A DNA stretch of 64,000 nucleotides from JANQOH01 sp965214495 (GTDB lineage Bacteria > Pseudomonadota > Alphaproteobacteria > UBA7887), in contig OZ243958.1 in the NCBI GenBank assembly GCA_965214495.1, positions 2,728,001 through 2,792,000 on the forward strand, in the 5' to 3' direction. Under the pieces are notes generated by a model. It made no database searches and was not told the origin of the DNA. It saw nothing but the letters and a program-made list of their open reading frames with translations. Positions 17,946 through 27,991 of this stretch are shown piece after piece. The number at the start of each line of letters is the position of its first letter. Positions within the stretch are counted from its first letter, which is position 1. A program made the translations under genes and the position numbers.

Positions 17946-18926
17946 TCAGACGGTGAAGATCGTCGAACCGGTGGTCTTGCGGCCTTCGAGATCGCGATGC
18001 GCCTGCACCGCCTCGCTCAGTGGATAGCGGCCGTTGATTTCGATTCGGACCTTGCCGGCCGACACCATGCCGAACAGAGCGTTCGCGCTGTTCACGAGTT
18101 CCGGCCGCGTGGCGTTGTAAACCATCAATGAGGGGCGCGTGAGGTAGAGCGATCCCTTCGCGGCGAGCACGCCGGGATTGAACGCTTCGACCGGACCGGC
18201 CGATTGGCCGAACGACGCCAGCAGCCCGCGCGGCGCGAGGCAGTCGAGCGATCCCTCGAACGTCGTCTTGCCTACCGAATCGTAAACCACCGGCACGCCC
18301 TTGCCGGCCGTGATCTCCTTCACCCGCTCGACGAAATTCTCCCGCGTATAGACGACCGGATGATCGCAACCGTGCGCGCGCGCGAGTGCAGCCTTCTCGT
18401 CGCTGCCGACCGTTCCGATCACCGTCGCGCCGATCGCTTTCGCCCACTGGCACGCGATCAGGCCGACCCCGCCGGCAGCCGCATGGAACAGAATGGTGTC
18501 GCCTGCCTTCACCGGGTAGGTGCGGCACAGGAGATACTCCACGGTCATGCCCTTGAGCATCATCGCCGCAGCGGTCTCGTCGTCGATCGAGCCGGGAACC
18601 TTGACTACGTTCGCCGCCGTCATCAAACGGACCTCGGCATAGGCGCCCATCGGCGGCGAGGCGTAGGCGATCCGGTCGCCGACGGCGAGATCGGTCACGT
18701 CCGCGCCGACCGCCTCGACGGTGCCCGCGCCTTCGAGACCGGGCGTGAAGGGGCGTTCGGCGATCGGATAGAGTCCCGTCCGGTGATAGGTGTCGATATA
18801 GTTGAGGCCGACCGCACCGTGACGGACGCGGATCTGCCCCGGTCCCGGATCGCCGACCTCCACCTCTTCCCATCGCATGACCTCCGGGCCGCCGGTGTCG
18901 TAAGCGCGGATCGCGTGGCTTGTCAT
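17946..18926 (-). CDS. NADPH:quinone oxidoreductase (zeta-crystallin type)
   Basis: 326 residues of the medium-chain dehydrogenase/reductase family without zinc ligands, matching quinone oxidoreductase 1 (QOR). The N-terminal half has GLNYIDTYHRTGLYP; the nucleotide-binding fold carries the AAAGGVG motif near residue 150. Known members reduce quinones with NADPH in the cytosol by one-electron transfer. The ATG has AAGGAG 7 nt upstream. It is single and faces rho. The true substrate is not deducible. Confidence 0.9.
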   Translation of the reverse strand: MTSHAIRAYDTGGPEVMRWEEVEVGDPGPGQIRVRHGAVGLNYIDTYHRTGLYPIAERPFTPGLEGAGTVEAVGADVTDLAVGDRIAYASPPMGAYAEVRLMTAANVVKVPGSIDDETAAAMMLKGMTVEYLLCRTYPVKAGDTILFHAAAGGVGLIACQWAKAIGATVIGTVGSDEKAALARAHGCDHPVVYTRENFVERVKEITAGKGVPVVYDSVGKTTFEGSLDCLAPRGLLASFGQSAGPVEAFNPGVLAAKGSLYLTRPSLMVYNATRPELVNSANALFGMVSAGKVRIEINGRYPLSEAVQAHRDLEGRKTTGSTIFTV

Positions 18927-18989
18927 GCTCGTGCTCCTTCTCTCGTTCTTGTCGTGGATCGCGGGAACGCGGCGCGCCCCCGATTCCGG

Positions 18990-19463
18990 TCAGTCGAGGC
19001 CGTGTTGCCCGGCTTCGAGTTCGAGCAGAATGCGCTTGTCGGCGAGACGGCCGCCGCTCCAGCCCCCAAGCCCGTCGCGGGCGACCACGCGGTGACAGGG
19101 GACGATGATCGGAATCGGGTTCGCGCCGCAAGCCTGACCCACCGCCCGCGCCATGCTGTCGACCGTTTCGGCGAGTCCGCCATAGGTTGCGGTTCGGCCG
19201 AACGGAATCGCCGATATTCCCTGCCACACACGCTGCTGAAAAGGGGTCCCGGCCGGCGCGAGGGGCAGCGAGAATGTCCTGAGCCGACCGTCGAAATACG
19301 CGGCGAGCTGCGTCGCCGCTTCGGCGAGGAGGTCGTCCGGTTCGCCGTCCGCGGGACCGCGCTCCGAGTCGGCCCACGCGACTCCGACGATCGCGCCGCC
19401 GGCCGCGGTGACGCGAAGCCGGCCGACAGGGCTTTCGAGATAAGAAACGGCCGCGACCGTCAT
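18990..19463 (-). CDS. ogt: Methylated-DNA-protein-cysteine methyltransferase
   Basis: 157 residues, close to Ogt length. The active-site motif PCHRVV holds the acceptor cysteine (about residue 123), preceded by the DNA-binding segment GTPFQQRVW and the IPFGRTATYGGLA turn. It removes alkyl groups from O6 of guanine in a one-time reaction. The ATG (19463) overlaps the stop of the upstream DUF255 gene by 4 nt, so the two are co-translated. There is no Ada-type regulatory domain. Confidence 0.94.
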   Translation of the reverse strand: MTVAAVSYLESPVGRLRVTAAGGAIVGVAWADSERGPADGEPDDLLAEAATQLAAYFDGRLRTFSLPLAPAGTPFQQRVWQGISAIPFGRTATYGGLAETVDSMARAVGQACGANPIPIIVPCHRVVARDGLGGWSGGRLADKRILLELEAGQHGLD

Positions 19464-21481
19464 GCCGCAGGCCGCCGCAGCAATCGGCCGAGCGCGTCCG
19501 TATCGGTCGCCGGCGGCGAACAGGTCTGGCCGCGGCAGATATAGACGGCGGCTTTGCCGTCGATGCGGGTCTTGCCGGCCGCCGCGTGGCCGGGGGCCAA
19601 CGCGTCGTCGTCGGACACGACGGTGAGAATCCGCCCCGGCAGGCTGCGGCTGTGAACGAACTCGACGAACTCGCGGGTCTTCGGATCGTCGTCCGCGCCG
19701 ACGACGACGATCTGCGCGCCGTCGATCGTCTGTTCGAGACTGTTCATGAACGTCGCCGCCGACCCCGGGTCGCGGGTCAACCGCGCGGTAAACGCATCCG
19801 CCAGCCGCGCCGCGCCGCGCCGGTATGAATCCTCGCCCGTGATCGCCGCCAGGGCCGAAAGGATGCCCAACATCACCCCGTTGCCGGCAGGCACGGCGCC
19901 GTCGGTGACCGTTTTCGTGCGCACGATGACGTCGGTGGCGTCGCTCGCGGACTGGAAGTAGCCGCCGGAATGGTCCCCGAAATGCGCGTCCAGCGTGGCA
20001 ACCCAGTCGCACGCGCGCGCCAGGAAGCGCGGCGCGCGGTCGGTTTCGTATAGCGCCAGCGCCGCGCGGGCCATGTTGGCGTAGTCTTCCAACATGCCGG
20101 CGTGGCGGGCCTCGCCGAGCCGCCAGCTATGGGCGAGACGTGCGCCGTCGCTCATGGTTTCCGTCACCGCGTCGAAGGCGCGGCGTGCGGCGTCGATCCA
20201 CGATGGTTCGTCGAACACCGCGCCGGCGTGGACCAGCGCGGCGATCGCGAGGCCGTTCCAGTCCGCCAGCACCTTGTCGTCGCGACCGGGCCGCGGCCGG
20301 GTTTCGCGTCGTTCCCGCAGGCGCCGGCGCAGATCGCCGAGCTTCGCTTCGTCGTCCGCCGACGGAAGCGTGGGAACGCGAAGGCGGTTGAGGACGTTCA
20401 CGCCTTCCCAATTGCCGCCGGCGGAAACGTCATAGGCGGCCTTGAACAGCCGCGAGTCGGCGCCGAGGACCGAGTCGACCTCGTCTTCGCTCCACACGTA
20501 GAAGCGGCCTTCCTCACCCTCGCTGTCGGCGTCCAGCGTCGCCGCGAACGCACCCGACCCGGCGACCATCTCCCGCAGCATCCAGGCCACCGTCTCGCGA
20601 ATCCGGCTCTCGAACAGGGGCAGCCGCACGCCCTGCCAGACGAGGGTCAGGAGGCCGAGGATCTGCGCATTGTCGTAGAGCATCTTCTCGAAATGCGGCA
20701 CGAGCCACAGCGGATCGGTGGAATAGCGGGCGAAGCCGCCGCCGAGATGGTCGTAGATGCCGCCCTGGCACAGGCGTTCGCAGGTGACGATCACGGCCTG
20801 GCCGAACGCCGCGTTCCCGGTGCGCAAATGGGCGCGCCACAAGGCTTCGAACAAGGCGGTCTGGGGGAATTTGGGGGCGCCCCGCAAGCCGCCGAGCACC
20901 GGGTCCATCATGCCGTGGAGCGCGCCTGCGATTTCGTCCAGTTGCGCGACGCCGACTTCGGCGCGGCCGGGGGCGTGCGAAAGGCGCGCAAGGCCGCCGC
21001 GCAGCGCTTCCACGTTTTCACGCAGGCGTTTCGGCTCCTGCCGGTAGATCCTGTGGATGGTTTCGAGAACCTGCGGGAAACCCGGCCGTCCGTAACGCGG
21101 TTCCGGCGGGAAATAGGTGCCGCCCCAGAACGGCTCGCCGTCCGGGGTCAGGAACATCGTCAACGGCCAACCGCCATGCTCGCCGAGCAAGGCGAGCGCG
21201 TGCTGGTAGATGGCGTCGAGATCGGGCCGTTCCTCGCGATCGACCTTGACGTTGACGTAGAGCGCGTTCATGCGCGCCGCGATCTCGGGATTCTCGAAAC
21301 ACTCGTGCGCCATGACGTGGCACCAGTGGCACGCGGCATAACCGATCGACAGCAGAATCGGTCGCTCGGTCTCGCGCGCGGCCGCCAGCGCATCTTCGCC
21401 CCACGCCATCCAGGCGACCGGGTTGTCCTTGTGCTGGAGCAGATACGGGCTGGTCTCGCGCGCGAGCAGGTTTTCCGCCAT
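19460..21481 (-). CDS. DUF255 thioredoxin-fold protein (YyaL/SPATA20 family)
   Basis: About 673 residues. The N-terminal thioredoxin-like domain has YAACHWCHVMAHECF with a CHWC redox pair; the rest is an (alpha/alpha)6-barrel like N-acylglucosamine 2-epimerases, and the last part (about 600-670) is a small domain with two nearby cysteines (CRGQTCSPP). Family members are widespread but have no settled biochemical role. The start at ATG 21481 (MAENLLARETSPYLLQH) fits the family; a GTG 18 nt upstream is also possible. It is the first gene of a pair with ogt. Confidence 0.9.
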   Translation of the reverse strand: MAENLLARETSPYLLQHKDNPVAWMAWGEDALAAARETERPILLSIGYAACHWCHVMAHECFENPEIAARMNALYVNVKVDREERPDLDAIYQHALALLGEHGGWPLTMFLTPDGEPFWGGTYFPPEPRYGRPGFPQVLETIHRIYRQEPKRLRENVEALRGGLARLSHAPGRAEVGVAQLDEIAGALHGMMDPVLGGLRGAPKFPQTALFEALWRAHLRTGNAAFGQAVIVTCERLCQGGIYDHLGGGFARYSTDPLWLVPHFEKMLYDNAQILGLLTLVWQGVRLPLFESRIRETVAWMLREMVAGSGAFAATLDADSEGEEGRFYVWSEDEVDSVLGADSRLFKAAYDVSAGGNWEGVNVLNRLRVPTLPSADDEAKLGDLRRRLRERRETRPRPGRDDKVLADWNGLAIAALVHAGAVFDEPSWIDAARRAFDAVTETMSDGARLAHSWRLGEARHAGMLEDYANMARAALALYETDRAPRFLARACDWVATLDAHFGDHSGGYFQSASDATDVIVRTKTVTDGAVPAGNGVMLGILSALAAITGEDSYRRGAARLADAFTARLTRDPGSAATFMNSLEQTIDGAQIVVVGADDDPKTREFVEFVHSRSLPGRILTVVSDDDALAPGHAAAGKTRIDGKAAVYICRGQTCSPPATDTDALGRLLRRPAA

Positions 21482-21591
21482 GCCGGCCCGTTTCTCCACA
21501 GACGGCCCTCTGCCTTGCGCGCGGGCTGTCTTCGACTACAGTGCGCGGCACCGACAGTCAACCGCCCGCCCGATCGAATGCGAGGGAAGCC

Positions 21592-21930
21592 GTGGCCGAC
21601 CAGACCGGCGCCGAGCCGTATTACCGCCTGCACGTTTTTTGCTGCACCAACGAGCGGGACCCTGCCGACCCGCGCGGATGTTGCGACGCGCGCGGCGGGA
21701 CGATGCTCCGCAACTACATGAAGGCCAAGGCGAAGAAGATGGGGATCGCGAAGGTCCGCATCAACGCGGCCGGGTGTCTCGACCGCTGCGAGCACGGGCC
21801 GGCGATGGTGATCTATCCCGACGGGGTCTGGTATCGCTGTGCGACGCGCGAAGACGTCGACGCGGTGCTCGAACACCATGTGGTCGGCGGTCGTCCGGTC
21901 GAACGGTTGATGCTGCCCGCCCGCGATTGA
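21592..21930 (+). CDS. (2Fe-2S) ferredoxin, thioredoxin-like type
   Basis: 112 residues from GTG 21592, which has AGGGAA 5 nt upstream. The sequence matches the thioredoxin-like 2Fe-2S ferredoxins: HVFCCTNERD near the N-terminus and a later CLDRCEHGPAMVIYPDGVWY segment that supplies the remaining cluster cysteines. Such proteins carry electrons in the cytosol. Its stop overlaps the TTG start of mnmE by 4 nt (TTGA), so the two genes are translationally coupled, though no functional link is established. Confidence 0.88.
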   Translation: MADQTGAEPYYRLHVFCCTNERDPADPRGCCDARGGTMLRNYMKAKAKKMGIAKVRINAAGCLDRCEHGPAMVIYPDGVWYRCATREDVDAVLEHHVVGGRPVERLMLPARD

Positions 21931-23270
21931 ACGCCGGCGACACGATCTTCGCCCTGTCGTCCGCCGCCGGGGCAGCGGGCGTGGCGGTGATCCGGCTTTC
22001 GGGCGCGAATGCGAGTGCGGCGCTGGAGGCGCTGGCGGGGCGCGTGCCGCCACCGCGTCGAGCCACGGTGGCCGGGCTCGCCGATCCGGGCGACGGCGGG
22101 CCTCTCGACCGGGCCCTCGTCCTGTGGTTTCCAGGGCCGGCGAGCTTCACCGGCGAGGACGTCGTCGAGTTCCACTGCCACGGCGGGCGGGCGGTGATCG
22201 ATGGTGTGCTCGGCGCACTCGGGCGTCTGCCGGGACTTCGCATGGCGGAGCCTGGAGAATTCTCGCGCCGCGCGTTCGTCAACGGCAAGCTGGATCTCAC
22301 CGCCGCCGAAGGCCTGGCGGATCTGGTGGCGGCGGAGACCGCGGCCCAGCGCCGGCAGGCGTTGCGCCAGCTCGACGGCGCTTTAGGCGCGCTCTATGAA
22401 GGCTGGCGCGAACGGCTGGTGCGCGCGCTGGCGTTCACCGAGGCCGCGCTCGATTTCGCCGACGAGGACCTGCCCGACGACGCGGTGGACGAAGCGCGCC
22501 GCGACGCCGCGGAGGTCGCGCGCGCGATCGACGCCCATCTCGCCGACGGCGCCCGCGGCGAACGCCTGCGCGCCGGCGCCGAAGTCGCTGTGGTCGGTCC
22601 GCCCAACGCCGGAAAGTCGAGCCTGGTCAATCGCCTGGCTCGGCGCGACGCGGCCATCGTCAGCGCAACGCCGGGGACGACCCGCGACGTGATCGAAGTG
22701 CGGCTCGATCTCGACGGCGTCCCGGTGACGGTCGCGGACACGGCGGGGTTGCGCGAGGCGCGCGACGAGATCGAGCGCGAGGGCGTGCGCCGCGCGGCCG
22801 CCCGCGCCCGTGCGGCGGACCGGGTGCTGGCGGTCTTCGACGCGTCCTCTTGGCCGCGCCTCGATACCGCGATACTGAAGACGTTCGGTTGCGGCGGCAT
22901 CGTCGTGCTGAACAAATGCGACCTTCTGTCCGACGAGGCCGTTCGCGCGCTGCCGGACCGGGTGGCGGGATGGCCGGCGGTCCGCACGTCGTGCCGGACC
23001 GGCGCGGGTCTCGACCGGTTGGTCGATACGCTCGTTTCGGAGCTCGGCGGCGCCGGCGACGCGGAGGAGCCGCCGCTGACCCGCGCGCGGCACCGCAATG
23101 TGCTCGAACGGTGCGCCCTTGCCCTCGCCCACTACGAAGCGGCGGAGGCCCCGGAACTGGCGGCGGAGGACTTGCGCGACGGTGCGCGCGCCCTCGGCCG
23201 CATCACCGGCAGAACCGATGTCGAGGACGTTCTCGATTCCATCTTCGCAAGCTTTTGCATCGGCAAATGA
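21927..23270 (+). CDS. mnmE: tRNA modification GTPase MnmE
   Basis: 447 residues. An N-terminal tetrahydrofolate-binding domain (DTIFALSSAAGAAGVAVIRLS), a helical domain and an inserted G domain with G1 GPPNAGKSS (about 224-232), DTAGLR and NKCD are all present, and the protein ends with FCIGK, whose cysteine is needed for catalysis. With MnmG it makes the cmnm5 group at U34 of tRNAs. The TTG start gives the family N-terminus and overlaps the ferredoxin stop. Its usual partner mnmG lies 5.6 kb downstream instead of next to it. Confidence 0.97.
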   Translation: MNAGDTIFALSSAAGAAGVAVIRLSGANASAALEALAGRVPPPRRATVAGLADPGDGGPLDRALVLWFPGPASFTGEDVVEFHCHGGRAVIDGVLGALGRLPGLRMAEPGEFSRRAFVNGKLDLTAAEGLADLVAAETAAQRRQALRQLDGALGALYEGWRERLVRALAFTEAALDFADEDLPDDAVDEARRDAAEVARAIDAHLADGARGERLRAGAEVAVVGPPNAGKSSLVNRLARRDAAIVSATPGTTRDVIEVRLDLDGVPVTVADTAGLREARDEIEREGVRRAAARARAADRVLAVFDASSWPRLDTAILKTFGCGGIVVLNKCDLLSDEAVRALPDRVAGWPAVRTSCRTGAGLDRLVDTLVSELGGAGDAEEPPLTRARHRNVLERCALALAHYEAAEAPELAAEDLRDGARALGRITGRTDVEDVLDSIFASFCIGK

Positions 23271-23313
23271 TCGGGCGCGCCCCGTGATCTCTCCGTTGAA
23301 AAAAGGGAACGAT

Positions 23314-25830
23314 ATGCCGCGGTCGAATAGCGCGATCCGAGTTGATTTCCGGCGCTCCCTGGCCGTTCGTTGCCTGAAAACTTGGGGGGGGGGGGGGGGA
23401 GAATATTCGCGCTGGCGCGACGCGCTGTTCTTCCTGCTCATTGGCGGCGTCCTGGCGTATGGCGGCGCATTCGCGTGGTACATGCTCGCCTGCTTCGATC
23501 TCGTCAACCTGCTCCGCGACGTAAACGGGGACGACTCTTTTTATTACTTTCAGATCGCTCGAAACCTGGCTGAAGGAAAGTTCTCGACCTTCGACAGCGG
23601 CGTCACGCGCACCAACGGCTACCATCCCCTTTGGCTGTTTCTGATTACACCGTTCTACTGGGCGTTCGACAAGGAAGCCGCACTGTTCGCCATCAAGGCG
23701 TTCGAGATCGCGCTCGTCGCCGGCGGCGTGGCGTGCGTCGCGGCGGCCGCGCGGGTTGCGCGCCTTTCCTGGGTTCTCTTTTTCGCCGCCCTGCCGGCGC
23801 TTTTCCGGGAAACATCCCTGTATCACGGGCTCGAAGCGGCAGCGGCGCTGTTCATGCTGTGCCTGTTCATTCTGGCCCTCTGTCTCTTCGCACGGAACTC
23901 GACGCGGTGGAAGTGGCCGCTGGCTGCCGTCGCCTTCGCTTTGCCGTGGGTGCGTCTGGAATATATCGCCATATCACTGGCCGCGACGGGAGCGCTGTGT
24001 CTCCTCGATCGGCCCTGGCGAGGCAAGCCGCGCAACGGTCGTTCGAAAGAGCTTGCCTGTTCCATACCCACACTCGAAGCCCTGGCGCCACTCCTCGCCG
24101 CCTGTGCGGGCATCCTGACGTATTTTATCTACAACCGGTTCGTCTTTGGCGGCATCGTGCCGGTAAGCGGCGTGGTGAAGCAAATGTGGTCGCAGAGCCG
24201 ATGGGAGCGGGAAGGCGGATACAGCCTGACAGGAAATTTTCTGGAAACACTGGAATTGAGCGTCTTTGGCGATAAAATCCCGCTTGCATTGTTCGTTTGC
24301 GTCTGCTTCGCGTTGGTCTGGCGGTCGGTCCGTCGCTCCCGCAGTCGTGAAGGCCGACTGTTGCTGGTCTTTTTGACAGGCGTGTTCGGGTTGGCGGCCG
24401 GCCATCTTGCCAAATTCGCACAGAGTGTTCTCACCGTTCATCCCTATTGGGGAGGTTACGGCTGGTATTTCGTTCCTGCCTATCTGATGGACGCCTTGAT
24501 TATTCCAGTAGTCTGTTGTGTTGTCATTCATTTCACTCGCCGTTTCGTCGTATCCCGATCGCGCCGCGCGGCCGATGTTCTGATCTCGGGTGTTGTCGTC
24601 GTCGGCACGGTCATCGTGCTTGCAATAGCGGATTTCACCTTTCCGTTCCGGTTCGTCGACTTGAGGAGCGAGTCGACCGTTCGCGAATGGGAGATATCTT
24701 CCCACATGGGAACACTGGTCATGGACCGTTTGCTTCCTGAGAACAGTGTGGTCGGGTCGTGGGACGCCGGGGTCATCGGGTATTTTTCGCGCTTTCCGGT
24801 GGTGAATCTGGACGGCTTGGTCAATTCCCGGGACTACGCGCGCGCCCGGGACGAAGGAACCGAAGACGCGTTTTGGCGGTTGTTCGGGATTACCCACTTC
24901 GCGAATGTGCGGCCCATACGGCCGGGCGCCGACACCGCGTTGTTCGAAGGCCCGCTATATCGTCATCGTTCCTCGGCGACCGATCGCCGATTCAAGCTCT
25001 GGTCCGCGGCGTCGCCGGAAACGGAATTCGGAGGAACCGATCGTTCCGCCTGGTTTTGGAGGAAAATGGCGCCGCATTTCGATTACGAGTCGGAGTCGCT
25101 CGCTGTCGTCGTCGACGGCAATATGGCGCAGGCGTTCTCCAGGGATTGCGGTCCGGCGGCAAAGCACGACGAATGGCTGGTGTTTTCCTGGTCCTCAGAA
25201 AGGGGCGAAACGATCTTCCGCGGCTGGCGCCCGTGGCGGGACGCGGGAGAGAACGCCCCGGGCATTTGTGTGAACGCTTATGAATTGCCCAACGACGCTC
25301 GCCCCCCAATTCGGGTTCGATCGGCGCCGGCCGGTAGTATTCTTGTCGATGATCGTCTGTATATTGAAGAGCGGGCGCTGGCGCTTTTCGCGGACGGCCT
25401 GGACGGCTGGCTTCTGGAAGGCGACGCGGTGACGAACCACGCCCGGTACGAGCGCTACCGGGGCCAGCAGCCGATCGGCGGCAACGAGGGCGCGGGCTTT
25501 CTGACGAGTTACCACCCCGACAAGGGTGACCGCGCTGTCGGCCGGGCGTTTTCACCGGTATTCACCGCGAAGCCCGGCGAGTATCTCACCTTCCTGATCG
25601 CCGGCGGCAAGGGCGTCGGTGTCGGTCTGCGCCTGTTGGCCGACGGCAAACAAGCGGCGCTCTGGCGCGGCGAGAATACCGAACGGTTCAGGCGGATGGC
25701 CTATCCCTTGGCCGGATTCGCCGGCCAGCCCCTGCAACTGGAATTGTTCGATGACGAAACCAGCGGTTGGGGCCACATCATGCTCGATCATGTCATGCTT
25801 GCGCATCGCATCGTGGACGATCCCGAATGA
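23314..25830 (+). CDS. GT-C-type membrane glycosyltransferase-like protein with C-terminal beta-sandwich domain
   Basis: 838 residues. A short basic N-terminus contains a Gly run coded by a 16-G tract, followed by a first membrane helix (37-59), the periplasmic loop with the Asp pair GDDSFYYFQIARN (Asp73, Asp74) typical of GT-C enzymes, about ten further helices to about 450, and a large periplasmic part with GSWDAGVIGYFS. The last 150 residues form a beta-sandwich-like domain ending GWGHIMLDHV, a pattern also seen in C-terminal domains of some glycoside hydrolases. It probably transfers a sugar from a polyprenyl-phosphate donor to an envelope target. AAAGGGAA precedes the ATG. Its AT-richer stretches hint at transfer. 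Confidence 0.75.
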   Translation: MPRSNSAIRVDFRRSLAVRCLKTWGGGGGEYSRWRDALFFLLIGGVLAYGGAFAWYMLACFDLVNLLRDVNGDDSFYYFQIARNLAEGKFSTFDSGVTRTNGYHPLWLFLITPFYWAFDKEAALFAIKAFEIALVAGGVACVAAAARVARLSWVLFFAALPALFRETSLYHGLEAAAALFMLCLFILALCLFARNSTRWKWPLAAVAFALPWVRLEYIAISLAATGALCLLDRPWRGKPRNGRSKELACSIPTLEALAPLLAACAGILTYFIYNRFVFGGIVPVSGVVKQMWSQSRWEREGGYSLTGNFLETLELSVFGDKIPLALFVCVCFALVWRSVRRSRSREGRLLLVFLTGVFGLAAGHLAKFAQSVLTVHPYWGGYGWYFVPAYLMDALIIPVVCCVVIHFTRRFVVSRSRRAADVLISGVVVVGTVIVLAIADFTFPFRFVDLRSESTVREWEISSHMGTLVMDRLLPENSVVGSWDAGVIGYFSRFPVVNLDGLVNSRDYARARDEGTEDAFWRLFGITHFANVRPIRPGADTALFEGPLYRHRSSATDRRFKLWSAASPETEFGGTDRSAWFWRKMAPHFDYESESLAVVVDGNMAQAFSRDCGPAAKHDEWLVFSWSSERGETIFRGWRPWRDAGENAPGICVNAYELPNDARPPIRVRSAPAGSILVDDRLYIEERALALFADGLDGWLLEGDAVTNHARYERYRGQQPIGGNEGAGFLTSYHPDKGDRAVGRAFSPVFTAKPGEYLTFLIAGGKGVGVGLRLLADGKQAALWRGENTERFRRMAYPLAGFAGQPLQLELFDDETSGWGHIMLDHVMLAHRIVDDPE
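23384..23399 (+). repeat. 16-base poly-G tract inside a coding sequence
   Basis: Sixteen consecutive G follow CTT near codon 24 of the GT-C gene. At this length the downstream frame is open. Gain or loss of one G would shift translation into a frame that stops within about 200 nt. Such tracts mutate by slipped-strand mispairing and are also prone to sequencing and assembly error. Confidence 0.9.
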
Positions 25831-25856
25831 ACGAGGGCGCTTTCCGCAAAACGAGC
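25393..25856 (+). repeat. Direct repeat, copy 1 (3' end of GT-C gene 1)
   Basis: 464 nt covering the C-terminal domain of the first GT-C gene and 26 nt past its stop. It is colinear with 27554-28016, differing in length by one A. Most of it is moderately similar, but the last 44 nt (25807-25850), which span the stop codon, are identical to 27968-28011. Confidence 0.85.
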
Positions 25857-27991
25857 TCCGCTACGTTCGCAATCTGCTCGAAGGCCGCGGCCTGGTGTTC
25901 AACCCCGGCGAATATGTCGAGGGCTATTCCAACTTCCTCTGGATTCTCGAACTGGCGGCGATATGGGCGTTGTCGGGAATCCCGCCGGAGCAAGCTGCGC
26001 CGTGGCTGTCTGTCGTTCTCACCGCCGGAACCGTCGCGGCGGTGGCGTGGTGGATCGCGCGGCTCCCGGCGCTGCCCCACCGGGGTTTGACCGCATGGAT
26101 GGCCTTCGGCTTCCTGTGCTCCAGCGCGACCTTTGCAGTATGGACTTCAGGCGGCGGCCTCGAAACGCGGCAATTCACGTTTTTCGTCGTTCTGGCGGTC
26201 GTGTGCCTCAGTCTTCATCGCAGCGCTCGGGCGGGGTTGCTGGCGGCGTCGGCGAGTCTGGCGGCGGCGGCGCTGACGCGACCCGAGGGGCCGCTGATCG
26301 CGGCGGTTTGTTTCGGCTGGTTCGTCATCCAGCGCGCGGCCGACAACGGAAGATTGAAACCGGACTGGCGAGAGCTGGCTTGTCTGGCGGCTCCTTTCGT
26401 TATCGTTGTTGCCGCCCACTACCTGTTCCGCTATGCATACTATGGCGAATGGTTGCCCAATACATATTATGCCAAGCATGTGCGGCCCTGGTATGAGTCG
26501 GGCTTTCGCTATCTCTGGGCGGCGGCGCTCGAGACAGGGCTGTATCTTCTGATCCCTTTCGCCGCAGTCGCCGCGCGGGATCGTTGGCGAGCGTTCCGCG
26601 ACGGGACAGGCGCGCTGATACTGCTCCTGGTCGGCGTCCATATGGCGTATGTGATGCGCATAGGCGGCGACCATTTCGAATATCGCCCGCTGGATTTCTA
26701 CTGGCCGCTCGTGGCCGTTCCCGCGGCGATAGGGATCGTGCGCCTCGGCTCGCGGGTCGCCGCCTGGTCGGCGTCTTTCGCTCCCCCCTCGGTTTTGGCT
26801 ATGGGCGCGCGAACGTGGTCGATCGTTATTTTCGCGCCGGCCTTGTTCTACGCCGGCGCCGTCCAGGCCGTCCTGCTGTTCGAAGGGGCCGAGATACGCG
26901 AACGCATCATGAAACTGCACATAGAACTCGACGACGACAACGCGGGATGGCTGCTTGCGGCGCCGGGGATGCCGCTGCTCGTCGCCATCTCCAACGATCT
27001 GCGCCGCGAGGCCGCCCGACAATCCGTTGGTTCGCCTTTCACGGAGCACCGCGAATTCGCCAACGTGAGATTGCGGCAATACAAACCCTACGAAGAGATG
27101 GAAAGGGGAACAATACCCGACGACGCGGTGACGGCTTGGACTACAATAGGAATTCCATCCTATTATCTGCCCGACCTGAAAGTCGTCGATAAATTCGGCC
27201 TGACCGACGCGACAATCGCGCGCAACCCCGTCACGAAGCCCAACCGTGATCGCGTCATAGCGCACGACCGTAGGCCGCCGCCCGGATATTTGCGGGAACG
27301 AGGCGTCAATTTCACCCCACACCCCGCGGCGTCCAGCGAATCCGAAGCGTTTCGCCGCGCCCCCTACGCGCTGAAGGTCGGCCAGGACCTGTGGATGCCC
27401 TTCGACGCCGTCGATCGGCAATGGGTCTCCAAGCGCTTTTCCGGACAGCGCTTGCGGGTTCGCGACTGGGTCTCGACGACGGATGCATCCGGCAATCGGT
27501 GGGGTTTCAAGGGCGCTCTCCTCGTCGGCGAACGCTTTATCGGACGGTTCGAAGATGGATTCGAAGGCTGGAGTCTGGAAGGCGAAGCGATCACGAACCA
27601 TGCCGGGCATGGACGTTACCCCGGTCAGAGCCTGGTCCACGGCAATGTCGGTCCCGGCTTCCTCACGAGCTACCATCCCCACAAGGGGGATCGGGCCGTC
27701 GGGCGCGCGTTCTCGCCCGCGTTCACCGTGGAGTCCGGCCAGTACCTCGTATTCATGATCGCCGGCGGCAAGGGCGTCGGCGTCGGGCTGCGTCTGTTGG
27801 CCGACGGCGTCGCGGCGGCGGTCTGGCGCGGCCGGAATACGGAACGGTTCGAACGGATCGTCCATCCGCTCGACGCGGTGGCGGGCAGTTCTCTGCAACT
27901 GGAACTGTTCGACGACGAAACCGGCGGCTGGGGCCACGTCATGCTCGACCATGTCGTGCTTGCGCGGCGCATCGTGGACGATCCCGAATGA
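25827..27991 (+). pseudogene. 5'-truncated second GT-C glycosyltransferase
   Basis: From 25856 the frame reads LRYVRNLLEGRGLVFNPGEYVEGYSNFLW, the segment that in this family follows the first membrane helix and the catalytic DDAYISF-type motif. Both are missing. Instead, the sequence directly joins the flank of gene 1. An ATG at 25827 overlaps the gene 1 stop (ATGA) and begins NEGAFRK, but in a different frame. The remaining 711 codons are open, with helices, the LVDKFGLTD-like periplasmic motif (VVDKFGLTDATIAR) and the same C-terminal GWGHVMLDHV domain. An internal GTG at 25895 lacks a good ribosome site. The simplest reading is an out-of-frame deletion that removed the start of a coupled paralog. 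Confidence 0.7.

Noticed and set aside
25831..26090. Frame from ATG 25827 (MNEGAFRK...) as a separate small gene
   Set aside because: After eight codons it is an out-of-frame reading of the GT-C body and has no own features.
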